A stretch of DNA of 64,000 bases from Hymenopus coronatus. Lineage: Eukaryota; Arthropoda; Insecta; Mantodea; Hymenopodidae. Every line of letters begins with the position of its first letter. The stretch's first letter is position 1. The DNA lies in the NCBI GenBank assembly GCA_030762935.1, contig CM060884.1:74846696-74910695 (forward strand), given 5' to 3'. Below, piece after piece: positions 10,910-22,811 of the stretch. Under the pieces are notes generated by a model. The model did not search any database, was not told the origin of the DNA, and saw nothing but the letters and a program-made list of their open reading frames with translations. The translations under genes and the position numbers were made by a program.

Positions 10910-11433
10910 TAGAACATTTTTAGAAAATTTAAATTTCTTAAAAATGGTTGTCAAGATTTTGATTAAAACAATGTATATTAAAGATATTTACATGGAGAAT
11001 AAAAAGTACATCTTGAATTTTCTGGGAATAGCCTCTGAAAAGGTATTTATTCGGGGTACATTTTTCTGAACTTTGCATAACCGGTAAACTGTAATAGATA
11101 GACAAAAACTTACTGCACAAAAAATGTAAATCTTATTAAATCACAGAACTTGGGTTATAATTTTTTCGTAGAATTCTCCATTTTAGAGCTATTCTTTGTT
11201 ACGCAAAGAAACGGATTTTAGTTACATAGCAACTACATTTCAGGTTACAAGACCTTCACTTTAACCTATGGTACTCCCTTATTTCGCTTCAACTTACAAG
11301 GAAGCAAGTAATAAGACCGTTTTTGCTAATGTTTATCTGGATTAGCATTAAGTAGATAGACGAATAAGATTATTAACTTAACTTGTTACAGAGGTGAAGA
11401 GAAAGCCACGTGAATGGAGAACATCAGATTTTT

Positions 11434-11608
11434 CTGTACAACAATAAGGTAGTGGTGAAAACCTAAACATACACGGTTGTTTCCAAAACATGCCCAAAAC
11501 TCATCAAGCGTGCAACACAAAATATGAAGGCTGTCTGTGCAAAATAAGAGTTTGCCTGAAATCTATATATATTCCAAAACAGTAATTCATCCACAATAAA
11601 TTGCTTTT
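11434..11608. other. spacer between Rep1 copies
   Basis: No feature is recognised between the end of one Rep1 copy and the hairpin end of the next. Confidence 0.4.
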
Positions 11609-12400
11609 TACTTTCTCTAGCCCGTATGTATAATGCACATAGAGGATAGAGAACCTTAATGTCGAGATTTCACCATAAGAAGCATTTCTAGACAAAGTTA
11701 CGCGCGTGTGTCTGTGTGTCTGTGTGTCTGTATCTGTGTGTCTGTGTATGTCTTTGTGTGTCTGTGTATGCCTTTGTGTGCCTGTGCGTGTGTGTCTGTG
11801 TGTCTGTGTATGTCTGTGTATATCTTTGTGTGTCTGTGTATGCCTTTGTGTGTCTGTGTATGCCTTTGTGTGTCTGTGCGTGTGTGTCTGTGTGTGTCTG
11901 TGTATGTCTTTGTGTGTCTGTGTATGCCTTTGTGTGCCTGTGCGTGTGTGTCTGTGTGTCTGTGTGTGTGTATCTGTGTGTCTGTGTATGTCTTTGTGTG
12001 TCTGTGTATGCCTTTGTGTGCCTGTGCGTGTGTGTCTGTGTGTCTGTGTATGTCTGTATATATCTTTGTGTGTCTGTGTATGCCTTTGTGTGTCTGTATA
12101 TGTCTGTGTGTGTCTGTGTGTCTTTGTGTGTGTCTGTGTGTCTGTGTCTATGTGTGTCTTTGTGTGTGTCTGTGTGTCTGTGTCTATGTGTGTCTTTGTG
12201 TGTGTCTGTGTGAGTATCTGTGTGTCTTTGTGTGTGACTTTGTGTGTGTTTGTGTGTGTCTGTGTGTCTGTATGTGTCTGTCTGTGTGTCTGACCGTTAA
12301 ATACCAAACTTGGTGTTTACATTTAGTATTTAAAAGAATAACTCCACCGCAAACTACCCCTTAAATGGAACATTTTTCGAACAGTTTTATTTCCTAAAAA
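11609..12400 (-). mobile_element. Rep1 copy with greatly expanded microsatellite
   Basis: The hairpin end (ACTTTCTCTAGCCCGTATGT) is followed at 11703 by an oversized TGTGTCTG tract. After it the body resumes at GACCGTTAAATACCAAACTT (12292) and is cut at about 12400, where a + copy begins. The half bearing the start terminus is missing. Confidence 0.85.
11703..12293. repeat. TGTGTCTG/TGTATG minisatellite, about 590 bp, with 240-bp higher-order repeat
   Basis: Variants of TGTGTCTG, TGTATGCC and CTTTGTGTG alternate along the tract. The block starting at 11701 recurs exactly 240 bp later at 11941 and is nearly identical for about 150 bp. This means segmental duplication inside the array as well as slippage. 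Long Cys/Val and Thr/His frames here are products of the repeat. Confidence 0.9.
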
Positions 12401-13228
12401 ATATTATGTGTTCCATTCACATGACTTTCTCTACATATCTGCAACAAATTATTGTTAAAAAGCTTATGCTTTACTTCATTCTAATTAAGAAAAAATTAGC
12501 AGAAATAGTCTTATTACTTGCTGCCCTTAAGTAGAAGCGAAATAAAGGAGTACCATAGGCTAAAGTGATACTCAAAAGCTGGTTGCAATGTGACTGAAGT
12601 TCCTTTGTTTGTATGGGCAGGAGTTGACAAAGTCCTGTATGACAAAAGTATAAGCTAACTAAAGCTGAAGCCAAAAACCATGAATATTTCAAAAACGTTT
12701 AATTCCATGAAAAAAGTGCTCTGCATTTTTGTTTAGTAAGTAATTCGCCATTTCTTGCAGTTTAGCAGTTATACAAAATTCCGTAAAATTCATCTAGAAT
12801 AAAGTAGTTTTCGGAGGCTACTCCAAGAATATTCAAGATATACATTTTATTTGTCAGGTAAACATATTTAATATATGATATTTTAATAAAAAGCGTTAGA
12901 ACCATTTTTCAGAAAATCAAAATTTTCGAAAAAATTCCATGAAAATTGTAGTTTGGGGTGGGGGAACTTTTATCAAAATCTTTGCATCCCTGGAAGACAC
13001 TAAAATTAAATACCAAGTGTGGTACTTTACCGACATTTGGTTTTTGAGTTGTCGTGTTCACAGTCACACGGACACACACGCGGATTTTTTTGTGAAAATG
13101 CTTTTTTTCGATTACAGGAGACCCTACAACATACATTTCTAGTTAAATCTCGGTATCGAATTTTTGGTTGGAGTGCAATACTTTCTCTATACACTATGTA
13201 CATAGTACGTGTAGAGAAAGCAAAAATG
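12401..13228 (+). mobile_element. Rep1 copy, full length, subfamily B
   Basis: It starts TTATGTGTTCCATTCACATG and ends GTGTAGAGAAAGCAAAAA. It carries the B signature (TTTACCGACATTTGG, GAGTTGTCGTGTTCAC) before a short CACACGGACACACACG tract. Confidence 0.9.
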
Positions 13229-13530
13229 GTTATAGCGATTTAATTAAAATACGGTACACTAAAGTTATTCACATCACTCATAAAACATATTTTGAATTTT
13301 CGGGAAGAGCCCTTTCTTTATCTTGGCTAAGCTTTGCACAAGTTTGCATATCGGTAGAACCGCAAGAGACAGACAATAACTTACAACTCAAAAAAGTTAA
13401 GATGTCGTTAAAAGGCATAATTTATATGTTTTTCTTGTAGGTTAACCATCATCGAGATAATCATTGTTATTAGTTTCGATTTTAAGTTAAACTTTGTCAC
13501 TCGGTAGAATGTTAAGGTAACCGAATTTCA
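13229..13530 (-). repeat. old diverged Rep1 body fragment
   Basis: It matches the Rep1 body (CATATTTTGAATTTTCGGGA, ACCGCAAGAGACAGACAA) with many differences. Neither terminus is present. Confidence 0.6.
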
Positions 13531-13534
13531 ATTT

Positions 13535-14415
13535 TTACTTTCTCTACACGTGCTATGTACATAGTGTATAGAGAAGGTATTGTAATGCACCCAAAAATTC
13601 GATACCGATATTTCACCGGAAATACATGTTTTGAGACCTCCTGAATACAAAAAAGCATTTTTAGAAAAATGTCTATATCTATGTGTGAGTCTGTCTGTCT
13701 GTCTTTCTGTCTGTCTGTCTGCTTGCCTGCCTGTATGTGTGTCTGTGGGCAACATAGCTCAAAAACGAAAAATCCGTTAAAAGTTACATTTGGTATTTAG
13801 GTTTGATATCTTCCAAGGATGCGACACGAATATTTTCAAGAAAATCCACCTAATCCCAACTACTCCTTACATGGAACTTTTTTCGAACATTTTGATTTTC
13901 TAAAAATGGCTGTAACAATTTTGATTAAAATATCGTATATTAAAGATATAAACGATTTTCTGGGAATAGCCTCTGAAGACTACTTTATTCTGGATGCATT
14001 TTCCATAACTACTAAACCGTAAGAGGTAGACAAAAACGTAACACACAAAAAGTGTAGAGCACGCTAAACAGACAATTTATATTATATACATTTTTTTCGA
14101 GGAGTTTATCGTTTTTGGGGTATTCCTTGTTTTTGGTTTCAGCTTTGAAAAACTTATATTTTTCTCATAAAGGAATTTGCCAACTCGTGCCCATACAAGG
14201 AAATGAACTTCAGTCACATAGCAACCGACTTTTAGATGTTTAGGCTATTGCTTTAGACTAATAAATACCTTTATTTCCCCTCAACTTACAAAAAAGAAAG
14301 TAATAAGATCAATTCTGCTAATTTTTATCTAAATATTCATGACATAGATAAAAGAATAGGTATTTATAAGAACAATTTCTATAGAAACTTATGTAAATGA
14401 AACACGTAAGATTTC
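13535..14415 (-). mobile_element. Rep1 copy, full length, subfamily A
   Basis: The left end ACTTTCTCTACACGTGCTATGTACATAGTG is a clean hairpin. The microsatellite (about 13680-13745) is GTCT-rich (TCTGTCTGTCTGTC), like the GTCY core of Drosophila DINE-1. The right end has eroded to GTAAATGAAACACGTAAGATT. Confidence 0.9.
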
Positions 14416-14902
14416 CTGCATGCCTTTTCAAAAACTAGCTAAGGGGCTAACAGCACATTTATAGCGATACCGTCATAATTAAATAGCACTGAAGTAGCTA
14501 CTATTCCACCATTAGCATATGGGTTTTGTGAAGACATAAACAAGGTTACTGAAGTAAGCCTTTGAAGCTATCCTTACATACCAGCATCTTTGATATATTT
14601 TGTAAACATGGTTTACTCAGTTTTGAATAATACACATCATTTGGAACGTCAGTAAATTAAGTAAGGTCATCCATTCTAATCAGCAAATATCGTTTCGAAC
14701 AGAACCCTTGCGATGACTTTGACCGCGTTCAGGCATTTTAGATTACACGCTCCACAAATGCGCTATGGTGGTGACATACACACCAGGCTCGCTTTCTTGA
14801 GTCTTGGTTTGCTGCCTCAAGTTCAAATATTAAGTGGACATATATTGACGCCTGGAGTTTGGTTTTTAATTTTATATATAAATGACGCATTTAGGTTTTA
14901 AA
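14416..14902. other. unassigned single-copy sequence
   Basis: No coding frame above background and no repeat match. The frame at 14713-14901 has no recognisable motif. Confidence 0.4.
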
Positions 14903-15425
14903 ACATTTGATGCATTCCATTCACATGAGTTTCTCTAGCTGTTCTGCAAACAAACGTTTCTGGCTAATAGTTATAAAAATTAGCAGAAGTAGTCTTATTA
15001 CTTGCTTCCTTGTAAGTAGAAGGGAAATAAGGGAATACACTAAACTAAAACGGTGGTGTACTTGTAAAATATATTTCTGTGTGAAAGTAACGGATTTGGT
15101 TCTCTTTGTTTGCCAGAAGTCATACAAAAGAGAGACGAAATGTAAAATGACTTCTTGTTTCAGAAAGGTTTGAGTTGAAAAACGAAGACGAAATATCTCA
15201 TAAATTTAACAATAATGTATATGATCTAAGTTGTGTTTTACAAGTTTTGTGTAGCAGATTTTTGTGTATATCTTTCAGTTCACCGGTTATACAAAAGTTA
15301 TACTAATAGCATCAATAATGAATGTTTTCAATGCATATTCCCAGAACATTCATGCTATTGCATTTTATAAGTGGTAAACAAAACCTCATTACAAAAGTGT
15401 AGTTTTCTAATAAAATTGTCAGTCA
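14903..15425 (+). repeat. Rep1 5' half, older variant
   Basis: It starts TTTGATGCATTCCATTCACA, follows the older variant (GTAACGGATTTGGTTCTCTT), and degenerates before the central palindrome. The microsatellite and hairpin are absent. Confidence 0.75.
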
Positions 15426-15664
15426 TTTTGTAGGATCATATCAGTGCCACCAGTGTACCGGAATTTCGTCCCGCAGGATTTCTTTAGCATACCAGTAAAT
15501 CTATTGACATGGGGTTATCGCTTTTAGGCACACCTAAAAGCCATCGTACTGGGGCGGGTTTGAATAGGCAACCATGGGTTCAGAAGACCTGTGTCTCAGG
15601 AAATGATCCAGCTACCCAATCTGACGTAAATATTGAAAATACGCCATGTTATGCACATTTTCGT
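15426..15664. other. unassigned sequence
   Basis: A more G+C-rich patch (about 15440-15560) without recognised features. Confidence 0.35.
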
Positions 15665-15940
15665 ACAGCTAACCATTATTGAAATATGTATTTTTGGTTT
15701 CAATTTTAAAGTGTTTAACCTTGCAGTAATTCCTTACATAGGTCTTTTGTTTTACTCCTGACCACGTAGACATACCTGCATTTAAAATAAATCCCACAGC
15801 GACAGGTTTTAAGAGATTGACAGACGCTTGAGCCTAGTGCATTCCCTTACTTTCCTCCTACTTACAAGGAACCAAACAGTAAGACCGCTTCTGTTAATGT
15901 TTCATTTCGATTATCATGATGCAGATAGATGATTACTCTT
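15665..15940 (-). repeat. Rep1 start-half fragment, older variant
   Basis: It contains the older-variant segment around CCTAGTGCATTCCCTTACTT and the GATTATCATGATGCAGATAG stretch. It is cut just before the start terminus and followed at once by the hairpin end of a younger copy in the same orientation. Confidence 0.65.
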
Positions 15941-15943
15941 TTT

Positions 15944-16786
15944 CACTTTCTCTACACGTACTATTTACATAGTGTATAGAGAAGGTACTGTATTGCACCC
16001 AAAAATTCGATAGGACCCCCCAAATCCAAAAAAAAAGGATTTTTATAAATATGTCCGTGTGTATGTCTGTCTGTGTGTGTGTGTGTCTGTGGGCAGCATA
16101 GCTCGAAAACGAAAGGACCGTTAAAAACCAAACTTGGTATTAAGTTTGGTATCTTCCAAGGATACGACACGAAGTTTTGGGGTGGGGGTCCCCAAACTAC
16201 CCTTTATATGGAAAAAGTTTCGAAAATTTTGATTTTATAAAAAATGGCTAATGATTTTGAATAAAATTCCTATATTAAGGATGTTTACACACCAAAAAAC
16301 TGTATATCTTGTATTTTCTTGAAACAGCCTCTGAAGACATGCTTATTCTGGATGAATTCTGCAGAATTTTGCATAACTGTTTAACCGTAAGAGATGGACA
16401 AAATCATACCATACAAAAATCGGAAGAGAATGCTAAAGCTCACAGTTTAAGTTATGTACATTTTTTCTTGGAGTTGATCGTTTTTGAGACATTTCTTGTT
16501 TTTTTGGTTTAAGCTTTAAAAACTTATACTTTTCTCATACAGGAATTTGTCAACTCCTGTCCATATAAACAAAGTATCTTCAGTTACATAGCAGCCAGGT
16601 TTTGATTAAAACTTTAACCTATGGTACTCCCTTATTTTGCTTCTACTCACAAGCAAGCAATAAGACTATTTCTGCTAATTTTTTTTCTTGTTTAGCATAA
16701 AGTAAATTGAAGCATAAACTTTTTAACAAACTTTGTTACAGATATGTACAGAAAGGCATGTGAGTGGAACACATCAGATTTTTTTA
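15944..16786 (-). mobile_element. Rep1 copy, full length, subfamily A
   Basis: It runs from ACTTTCTCTACACGTACTAT to GAACACATCAGATTTTTTT. A segment between the hairpin and the microsatellite has been lost, so GGACCCCCCAAATCC follows soon after the hairpin. The microsatellite is TGTGTGTGTGTCTGTG. Confidence 0.9.
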
Positions 16787-17010
16787 AGAATAGATTGTTT
16801 ACGGAATATTTACACTGACTGATACAATAATTGACACTTTAGACAGAGCTGAGGGCAGACATTGTAAGATCTTTAACTTTGACTTGAACGCAAGTGATTT
16901 TGCAATTGTTTTACATTTGAAGACATTCTTTAATGACAAGCACGTGTTTCAGATGTTTCAACATGATGCCTCTTTCTATGATTAAAAGGTACCAAACTCT
17001 TAAGGTTTCA
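16787..17010. other. unassigned spacer
   Basis: Nothing recognised. Confidence 0.35.
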
Positions 17011-17698
17011 TTTTTGGTAAAAAGGCCGTGTGTGTCTGTGGACAGCATAGCTCAAAAACGAAACAATCTGCCAAGGATGCGACAGGAAGATTTTCAAGAA
17101 AATCCTCCCACACCTAACTATCCTTTATATGGAAACATTTTCGAAAATTTTGATTTTATCAAAAATAGCTCTAACGATTTTAAAAAAGATATCGTATGTT
17201 AATGATATTTAACGGAGAATTAAAATGTATATCTTGAATTTTCTGGGAACAGCTTCTGAAGACTACTTTATTCTGGATGAATTTTACGGAATTTTGTATA
17301 ACTGATAAACCGTAAGAGATGGACAAAAGGTATCACACAGAAAATCTAGAGCACATTAAAACACATAGTTTACATCATAAACATTTTTTTCATGAAGTTG
17401 ATCGTTTATGAGATATACCTTGTTTTTGGTTTCAGCATTGAACAACTTGTGCTTTTCTCATACATAAATTTGTCAACTCCTGTCCATAGAAAAAATGAAC
17501 TGCAGACATATAGCAACCAGCTTTGGACTATCAATTTAACCTGTGGTACTCCCTTATTTCGTTTCTGCTTACAAGGAAGCAATTATTTCTGCTAATTTTT
17601 CTCAATTAGATGAAGTAAATAGAAGTATAAACTTTTTAACAATACTTTGTTGTAGCCATGTAGAGAAATTTATGTGAATGAAAGACATAAGATTTTTG
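17011..17698 (-). repeat. Rep1 copy lacking the hairpin end, subfamily A
   Basis: It enters at the microsatellite (GTGTGTGTCTGTGGACAGCATAGC) and runs through the body to GAATGAAAGACATAAGATTTTT. Confidence 0.85.
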
Positions 17699-18369
17699 TT
17701 TTCTTTTTCTACAAAATCGTTAGCTTTTCTTGTTTAAAGTTTTAAAATTATAAAACAATTCATCTCATATCATAATAATAAAAAAATATTATTATATATT
17801 ATAGCGTATTCTATTTGCATATTTTAAATTCTGAAGAAAAAAGAAGCATACAGGAAAATCAGTAACTTTAATGAAAATGGCCACACATGAACTAACTGAT
17901 TATTCCGCTTGATTTTTGTTCTTCGGGCGTCAGCATTTCCATAAAGCTACTGAGAGCAAATGCCCTTAGCATCGTTTCCATTTTGGAACACATTGCGTAG
18001 CTTAGTAACATTTTAATCTGGTCTGTTTGCAGCCCTGTTTATGTTGCAATTATTTATGAAGCGAGAGATAACAGCGGCGGGTTGCGGTTAGGAACACTTC
18101 ATGCCCGGCGGCGATCTGGCGGCAAACCCATGCACCACACCCAACTTGTGATGGAATCCTCAACAACACACAAGCGGCCGCAGCATATGTTGTTGTTGTT
18201 GTTTTTAATAATAAGCTTTTTGACACACAAAAACCCCCGCACTGTCAAGTCCGACGTAACATTTGGAATTACGGTCCTCTGTTTATTTCATTATTGTTCT
18301 GACATAACTAGTGAGCAGCGATTAACCATAACTTAGCCGTTTTATTCACCTGGGAGTTTAATGCCTACT
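17699..18369. other. unassigned sequence with G+C-rich patch and TTG run
   Basis: About 18065-18180 is unusually G+C-rich for this window (CCCGGCGGCGATCTGGCGGC) and is followed by a TTGTTGTTGTTG run near 18190. No protein or RNA family is recognised. Confidence 0.4.
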
Positions 18370-18753
18370 TTAAACCTTCGTACATATCTGGGGTCTTTTT
18401 TTGACCCCACAGTTGTTGATATGTTAACTTTTATAAAGACATTTTCAAAGAGTCTATCTTACAGATATGCTCATTCTATAGTTTTTCTCCTCTAATCTTT
18501 ATTTTAAATTGATTTCACTTTTTTGGTTTTTAAGTAAGCTACAAGTATCCACTTGGGGTCATATTTGACCCCCAATAGATTGTGGATTACTTTATTTCCT
18601 AACGGATACAATGTGAATTTTACTCATAAACAACAAAAGAAAATGTAACAATGACACAAAGCTGTGTAATTGTGTAACCAAGTCCATTAAACATAAACTG
18701 CCAGGTGCTATACTGATAGCAAATGGTCCGAAACATTATATTTCCTAGAGGTT

Positions 18754-19000
18754 ACAGTCTTCAACAGGCACTGCAAGATATTGCTACAACTGATAGACAT
18801 TGATAAGGATGGTGATGATATATTTTGTGTCTGCAATACAATGTCAGATAATACGGCATTTGTTCCAGACTACAGTCTTCAACAGAAACTGGAAGATATT
18901 GCTACAACTGATAGACATTGATAAGGATGGTGATGATATATTTTGTGTCTGCAATACAATGTCAGATAATACGGCATTTGTTCCAGACTACAGTCTTCAA
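18754..19000. repeat. 118-bp tandem duplication
   Basis: 18754-18871 and 18872-18989 differ at only a few bases. The start of a third unit follows directly, so this is a recent duplication inside the coding remnant. Confidence 0.85.
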
Positions 19001-19467
19001 CAGAAACTGGAAGATATCGCTACAACTGATAGAGGCATTGGTAAGGATGATGTATTTTTGTCAAAAATACAATCTTTAATACAATCTCAGATGGCATTAC
19101 ATTTGGCAGAGGTTGCAGTCTTCAAGAGGCGCTGGAAGATGTTCATACAACTGATAGCGACTTTGATGAGGATGTATTTTGTGTCAAGAATACAATTTAA
19201 GGTATAACATTGCGTTTGTTAGATGCTCCGTCTTCGGGATACACTAGAACTGGTAGTGACATTGATGGGGATGATTTACTTTGTAATGTTGCAGACGATG
19301 ATAACATAGAAGAAGAGAATGTGATTAAAGGTGAAGTTGATAGCATGATTGCTGGAAATGGCAGTGATACGCCTCAGATTGTATCAAAGGGTGGACTGAG
19401 ATTATCACAGTGCAAACAAGCCAGTCGATACTCAAGTCATGTTTCTCCCCATGTTCGTGCGGAGTGA
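18754..19467 (+). pseudogene. acidic N-terminal transposase-like region with 118-bp internal repeats
   Basis: Units start at 18754, 18872 and 18990, exactly 118 bp apart. A diverged fourth unit starts near 19114. Each encodes a form of SLQ-x-LEDIATTD followed by Asp-rich DKDGDDIFC or SDFDEDVFC. Because 118 is not a multiple of 3, each duplication shifts the frame, and stops (for example TGA after DRH) break it. From 19210 an 85-residue acidic frame continues (SDIDGDDLLCNVADDDNIEE...). It resembles the acidic N-terminus of piggyBac-type transposases. The DDD catalytic domain and Cys-rich tail are absent. Similarity is by composition and pattern only. Confidence 0.45.
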
Positions 19468-19607
19468 AAGTTTGTAGAATTTACTTTTCCAACTACTTGT
19501 TCAATATTACTGTAAGAAAGAGTTGTATTTGTTTATAGTATACAACACTAAATGTGTTTCCAAAGGTTATTATAATCATTTATGACCCCAGATAAGTAAC
19601 TTGATAA

Positions 19608-20473
19608 TTACTTTCTCTACACGTACTATGTACATAGTGTATAGTGAAGGTATTGCATTCCACCCAAAACTTCCATACCGAGATTTCACCGGAAATACAT
19701 GTTTTAGATACCCCTGAATCCAATTTTTTTTTTTTTTTGGAAAAAGGTCTATGTGTCTGTGTGTCTGTGGACAGTATAGTTCAAAAACGAAAACACCGTT
19801 GAATACTAAACTTGGTATTTAAGTTCAGTATCTTCCAAATTTGAGACAGGAAGATTTTCAATAAAAACCCCACAGACCCAACTACCCTTTTCATGGAACC
19901 TTTTTAGAAAATTTTGATTTTTTCTAAAATGGCGCTGACGATTTTGATTAAAATATCGTATATTAAATATATTTATCAGACAAATGAAATGTATATCTTT
20001 AATTTTCTGGGAATAGCCTCTGAAATCTACTTTATTATGGATACATTTTATGGAATTTTGCATAACTGCTAAATTGTAGAAGATGGACAAAACTTACCAT
20101 AGGAAAACTGTAGATCACTTTAAAACACACAATTTATGTTACACATTTTTTTTCGTGGAGGTCATCGTTTTTGAGATATTGCTTGTTTTTTGGTTTCAGC
20201 TTTAAAAACTTATGTTTTTCTAATACAGGAATTTGTCAACTCCTGTCCATACAGACAAAGGAACTTCAATCACATAGCAACCAGTTTTTGGCTATCACTT
20301 TAACATATGCTACTCCATTATTTCGCTTCCACTTACATGGAAGCAAGTAATAAGACAATTTCTGCTAATTTTGCTCAGTTGCCATGAAGTAATTTGGAGC
20401 ATAAGCTTTCTAACAATAATTAGTTGCAGAGATGTGGAGAAAGTCATGTGAATGCAACACATCAGATTTTTTC
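19608..20473 (-). mobile_element. Rep1 copy, full length, subfamily A
   Basis: The hairpin end (ACTTTCTCTACACGTACTATGTACATAGTG) begins within a few bases of the piggyBac-like right end. The far end is GCAACACATCAGATTTTTT. A T12-range homopolymer and TGTGTCTGTGTGTCTG form the microsatellite zone. Confidence 0.9.
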
Positions 20474-20532
20474 TTTTATGGGCCCAGTTTAAGTCAAGCA
20501 AGCCCTTGTTTCCTGACTATTTTGTGAGAAAT
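20474..20532. other. short spacer between opposed Rep1 copies
   Basis: About 60 bp separates the start terminus of the - copy from the start terminus of the next + copy. Confidence 0.4.
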
Positions 20533-21309
20533 AATCTCTGTTCCATTCACATGAATTTCTGTACATCTATGCAACAAATTATTATTAAAAAGCTTATTCT
20601 GCCATTTCTTTCATGCTAACCGAGAAAAAATTATCATAAATAGTATTTTTACTTATTTACTTGTAATTAGAAGGGAAATAAGGGAATACGCTAGGCTAAA
20701 GTGATAGTGAATTTTTTGATAAGCTAGTTGCCATGTGATTGAAGTGCCTTTGAATGACCAGGAGTTGACAAATAAGTAACAAGGAATGTCAACTTCACGT
20801 TAAGCATTTTCTTAGCGAGCTTTAAAATGTTTGTATAGTAAGTTTTTGTCCATCTCTTACAGTTTAGCAGTTATACAAAATTCCGTAAAATTGATCCAGA
20901 ACAAAGTAGTCTTCAGAGGTTATTCGCAGAAAATTCAAGAAATACATTTTATTTGTTAGGTAAATATCTTTAATACGCAATATTTTAATCAGAGTCGTTG
21001 AAGTCAGTTTTGAGAAAATAAAATTTTTTGAAAAATGTTCCATGTAAAGAGTAATTTGGGATGATTTTTCTTGAAAACCTTCGTGTAGCATCCTTGGAAG
21101 ATACCAAGTTTGATATTTTACCGACTTTTCTTAATGAGTTATCCTGTTCACTAACACACTCACACGGATATTTTTCTGAAAATACTTTTTTGGATAAAGG
21201 GGACCCTAAAACGTGCATTTCCGGTGAAATATTGGTGTCCAATTTTTGGGTGGAGTGCAGTACTTCTCTATACACCATGCACATAGTACGTGTCGAGAAA
21301 GTAAAAATG
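20533..21309 (+). mobile_element. Rep1 copy, near full length, subfamily B
   Basis: It starts CTCTGTTCCATTCACATGAA and ends GTGTCGAGAAAGTAAAAA. It carries B-type TTTTACCGACTTTTC. Its middle is shortened by a deletion around 20780-20800. Confidence 0.85.
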
Positions 21310-21365
21310 GAAATGAAATGTCGGCAGATTTTGAGGTTAGGATTTAAATGCTGTTCTTAATAGTT

Positions 21366-21402
21366 AAATAAAGCCATTTGAATGGAGCGCATCAGATCTT
21401 TA
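21366..21402 (-). repeat. solitary Rep1 start terminus
   Basis: About 35 bp matching only the outermost end (CATTTGAATGGAGCGCATCAGATC), with no adjoining body. Confidence 0.6.
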
Positions 21403-21977
21403 TAAACTATTGTTTTTGTAAAAGCTACATTTTCACTTATTTCAACCAATTTTGTTCCGTAAGTGTGCACTGTCGTCTGCCTTCATTTTCTTATAAAGTG
21501 TTCTCTTGTGAGGTAATACAAGATGGGGCTGGAAGGTTTCCAACAAGGCCCAGATGATGTAGCAGACGGAAGTGTTGTTCTAGCGGAGTGGGGGGGGGGG
21601 CAGGGAGGTTCCTGAAGAGGCAAGCTTGTCGAGTACTGTCTAGTTCTTGCACAGTAATTTGCAAATCCCTGGAGAATTTAAATGAGCCCTGGAAACTATA
21701 TCACAAAGAGTGGGACGAACAGCTCCCTCACCTGCGCACTCTGGTTCCAGGTCGATCAACCACCAGCTTCTCAACTCGGAGCATAAAGTGCAAATATACT
21801 ACGTTATCTTTTACAATGCTCTAGACAATTGTAAGAGCGCATTACGTAGAGAATCGAGCAATCGTAATATTGAGGGCACCGAAAACTTTTACAATGATAT
21901 GCTTATAAAAACAAACGCATTTCTGTTATACTTTGGGGAATTATGTAGTCAAGAGGCATCCCTCAACATTTGATTGA
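21403..21977. other. unassigned sequence with G11 run
   Basis: A G homopolymer lies at 21590-21600. Overlapping frames at 21588-21973 show no known motif, and I do not call a gene. Confidence 0.4.
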
Positions 21978-22809
21978 ACTGATTGTTCCATTTACATGAC
22001 CTTCTCTATATCTCTGCAATAAATTATTGGTAAAAAGCTTATGCCTCTATTTACTTCATGCAAATAGAGAAAAAATTAGCAGGAATAGTCTTATTACTTG
22101 CTTCTTTGAAATTAGAAGCGAAATAAGGGAGTACCATAAGCTAAACTGATCGCCAAAAGCTGTTTGCTATGTGACTGAAGTTCCTTTTTGTGAAAAAAGT
22201 ACACGTTTTTTAAAGCTGAAACAAATAACAAGGAATATCTCAAAAAGTTCAACTCCACGAAAAAATTGCATATAACATAAATCGTGTGTTTTAAGGAGCT
22301 CTACATTTTTTGTCCGGTAAGATTTTGTTCCATCTCTTACGGTTTAGCAGTTATGCAAAATTCCGTAAAATGCATCCAGAATAAACTAGTCTTCAGAGGC
22401 TATTCTTAGAAAATTCAAGATATACATTTTATTTTTCAGGTAAGTGTCTTTAATATACGGCATTTTAATCAAAAATCGTTAGAGCCATTTTTTAGAAAAT
22501 CAAACTTTTCGAAAAAAAATTCTATGTAAAGGTACTTTGGGGTGGGAAGAAATTTCTCAAAATCTTCGTGTCGCGTTCCTGGAAGATACTAAACTTAAAT
22601 ACAAAGTTTGGTATTTTACCGACTTTTTGATTTTGAGTTATCGTATTCGCAGACACACGAACACATACGGATCTTTTTGTGAAAATGCTTCTTTGGATAC
22701 AGGGACCCTAAAACATATATTTCCGGTGAAATCTCGGTATCGTATTTCTCGGTTGAGTGAATCCTTCTCTGTAAACTATGTACATAACACATGTAGAGAA
22801 AGTAAAAGT
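21978..22809 (+). mobile_element. Rep1 copy, full length, subfamily B
   Basis: It starts CTGATTGTTCCATTTACATG and ends ATGTAGAGAAAGTAAAAG. It has the B signature TTTTACCGACTTTTTGATTT and GAGTTATCGTATTC. The microsatellite is reduced to ACACACGAACACATACG. Confidence 0.9.
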
Positions 22810-22811
22810 GC

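Larger units (their letters stand above)
9436..11433 (-). mobile_element. Rep1 copy interrupted by a pogo-like element
   Basis: The hairpin end is at 9436-9480. The body runs to ...TTTACATA (9695), continues at 10910 with TAGAACATTTTTAGAAAATT, and ends at ACATCAGATTTTT (11433). Removing 9696-10909 and one TA restores collinearity with other copies, which dates this copy before the insertion. Confidence 0.9.
18370..19606 (+). mobile_element. piggyBac-like element remnant (candidate)
   Basis: A TTAA at 18370-18373 is followed by ACCTTCGTACATATCTGGGG. The right side ends GACCCCAGATAAGTAACTTG (19584-19603), giving imperfect inverted ends around TATCTGGGGTC. The left region holds two near-perfect hairpins, GGGGTC-T7-GACCCC (18390-18408) and GGGGTC-ATATTT-GACCCC (18555-18572). 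TTAA targets and an acidic N-terminal region are piggyBac hallmarks. The right TTAA is not preserved, so the assignment is tentative. Confidence 0.5.

Noticed and set aside
11504..12364. Long Cys/Val and Thr/His reading frames (165-267 residues)
   Set aside because: They arise because the TGTGTCTG minisatellite lacks stops in several frames on both strands; the composition follows the repeat and there is no domain.
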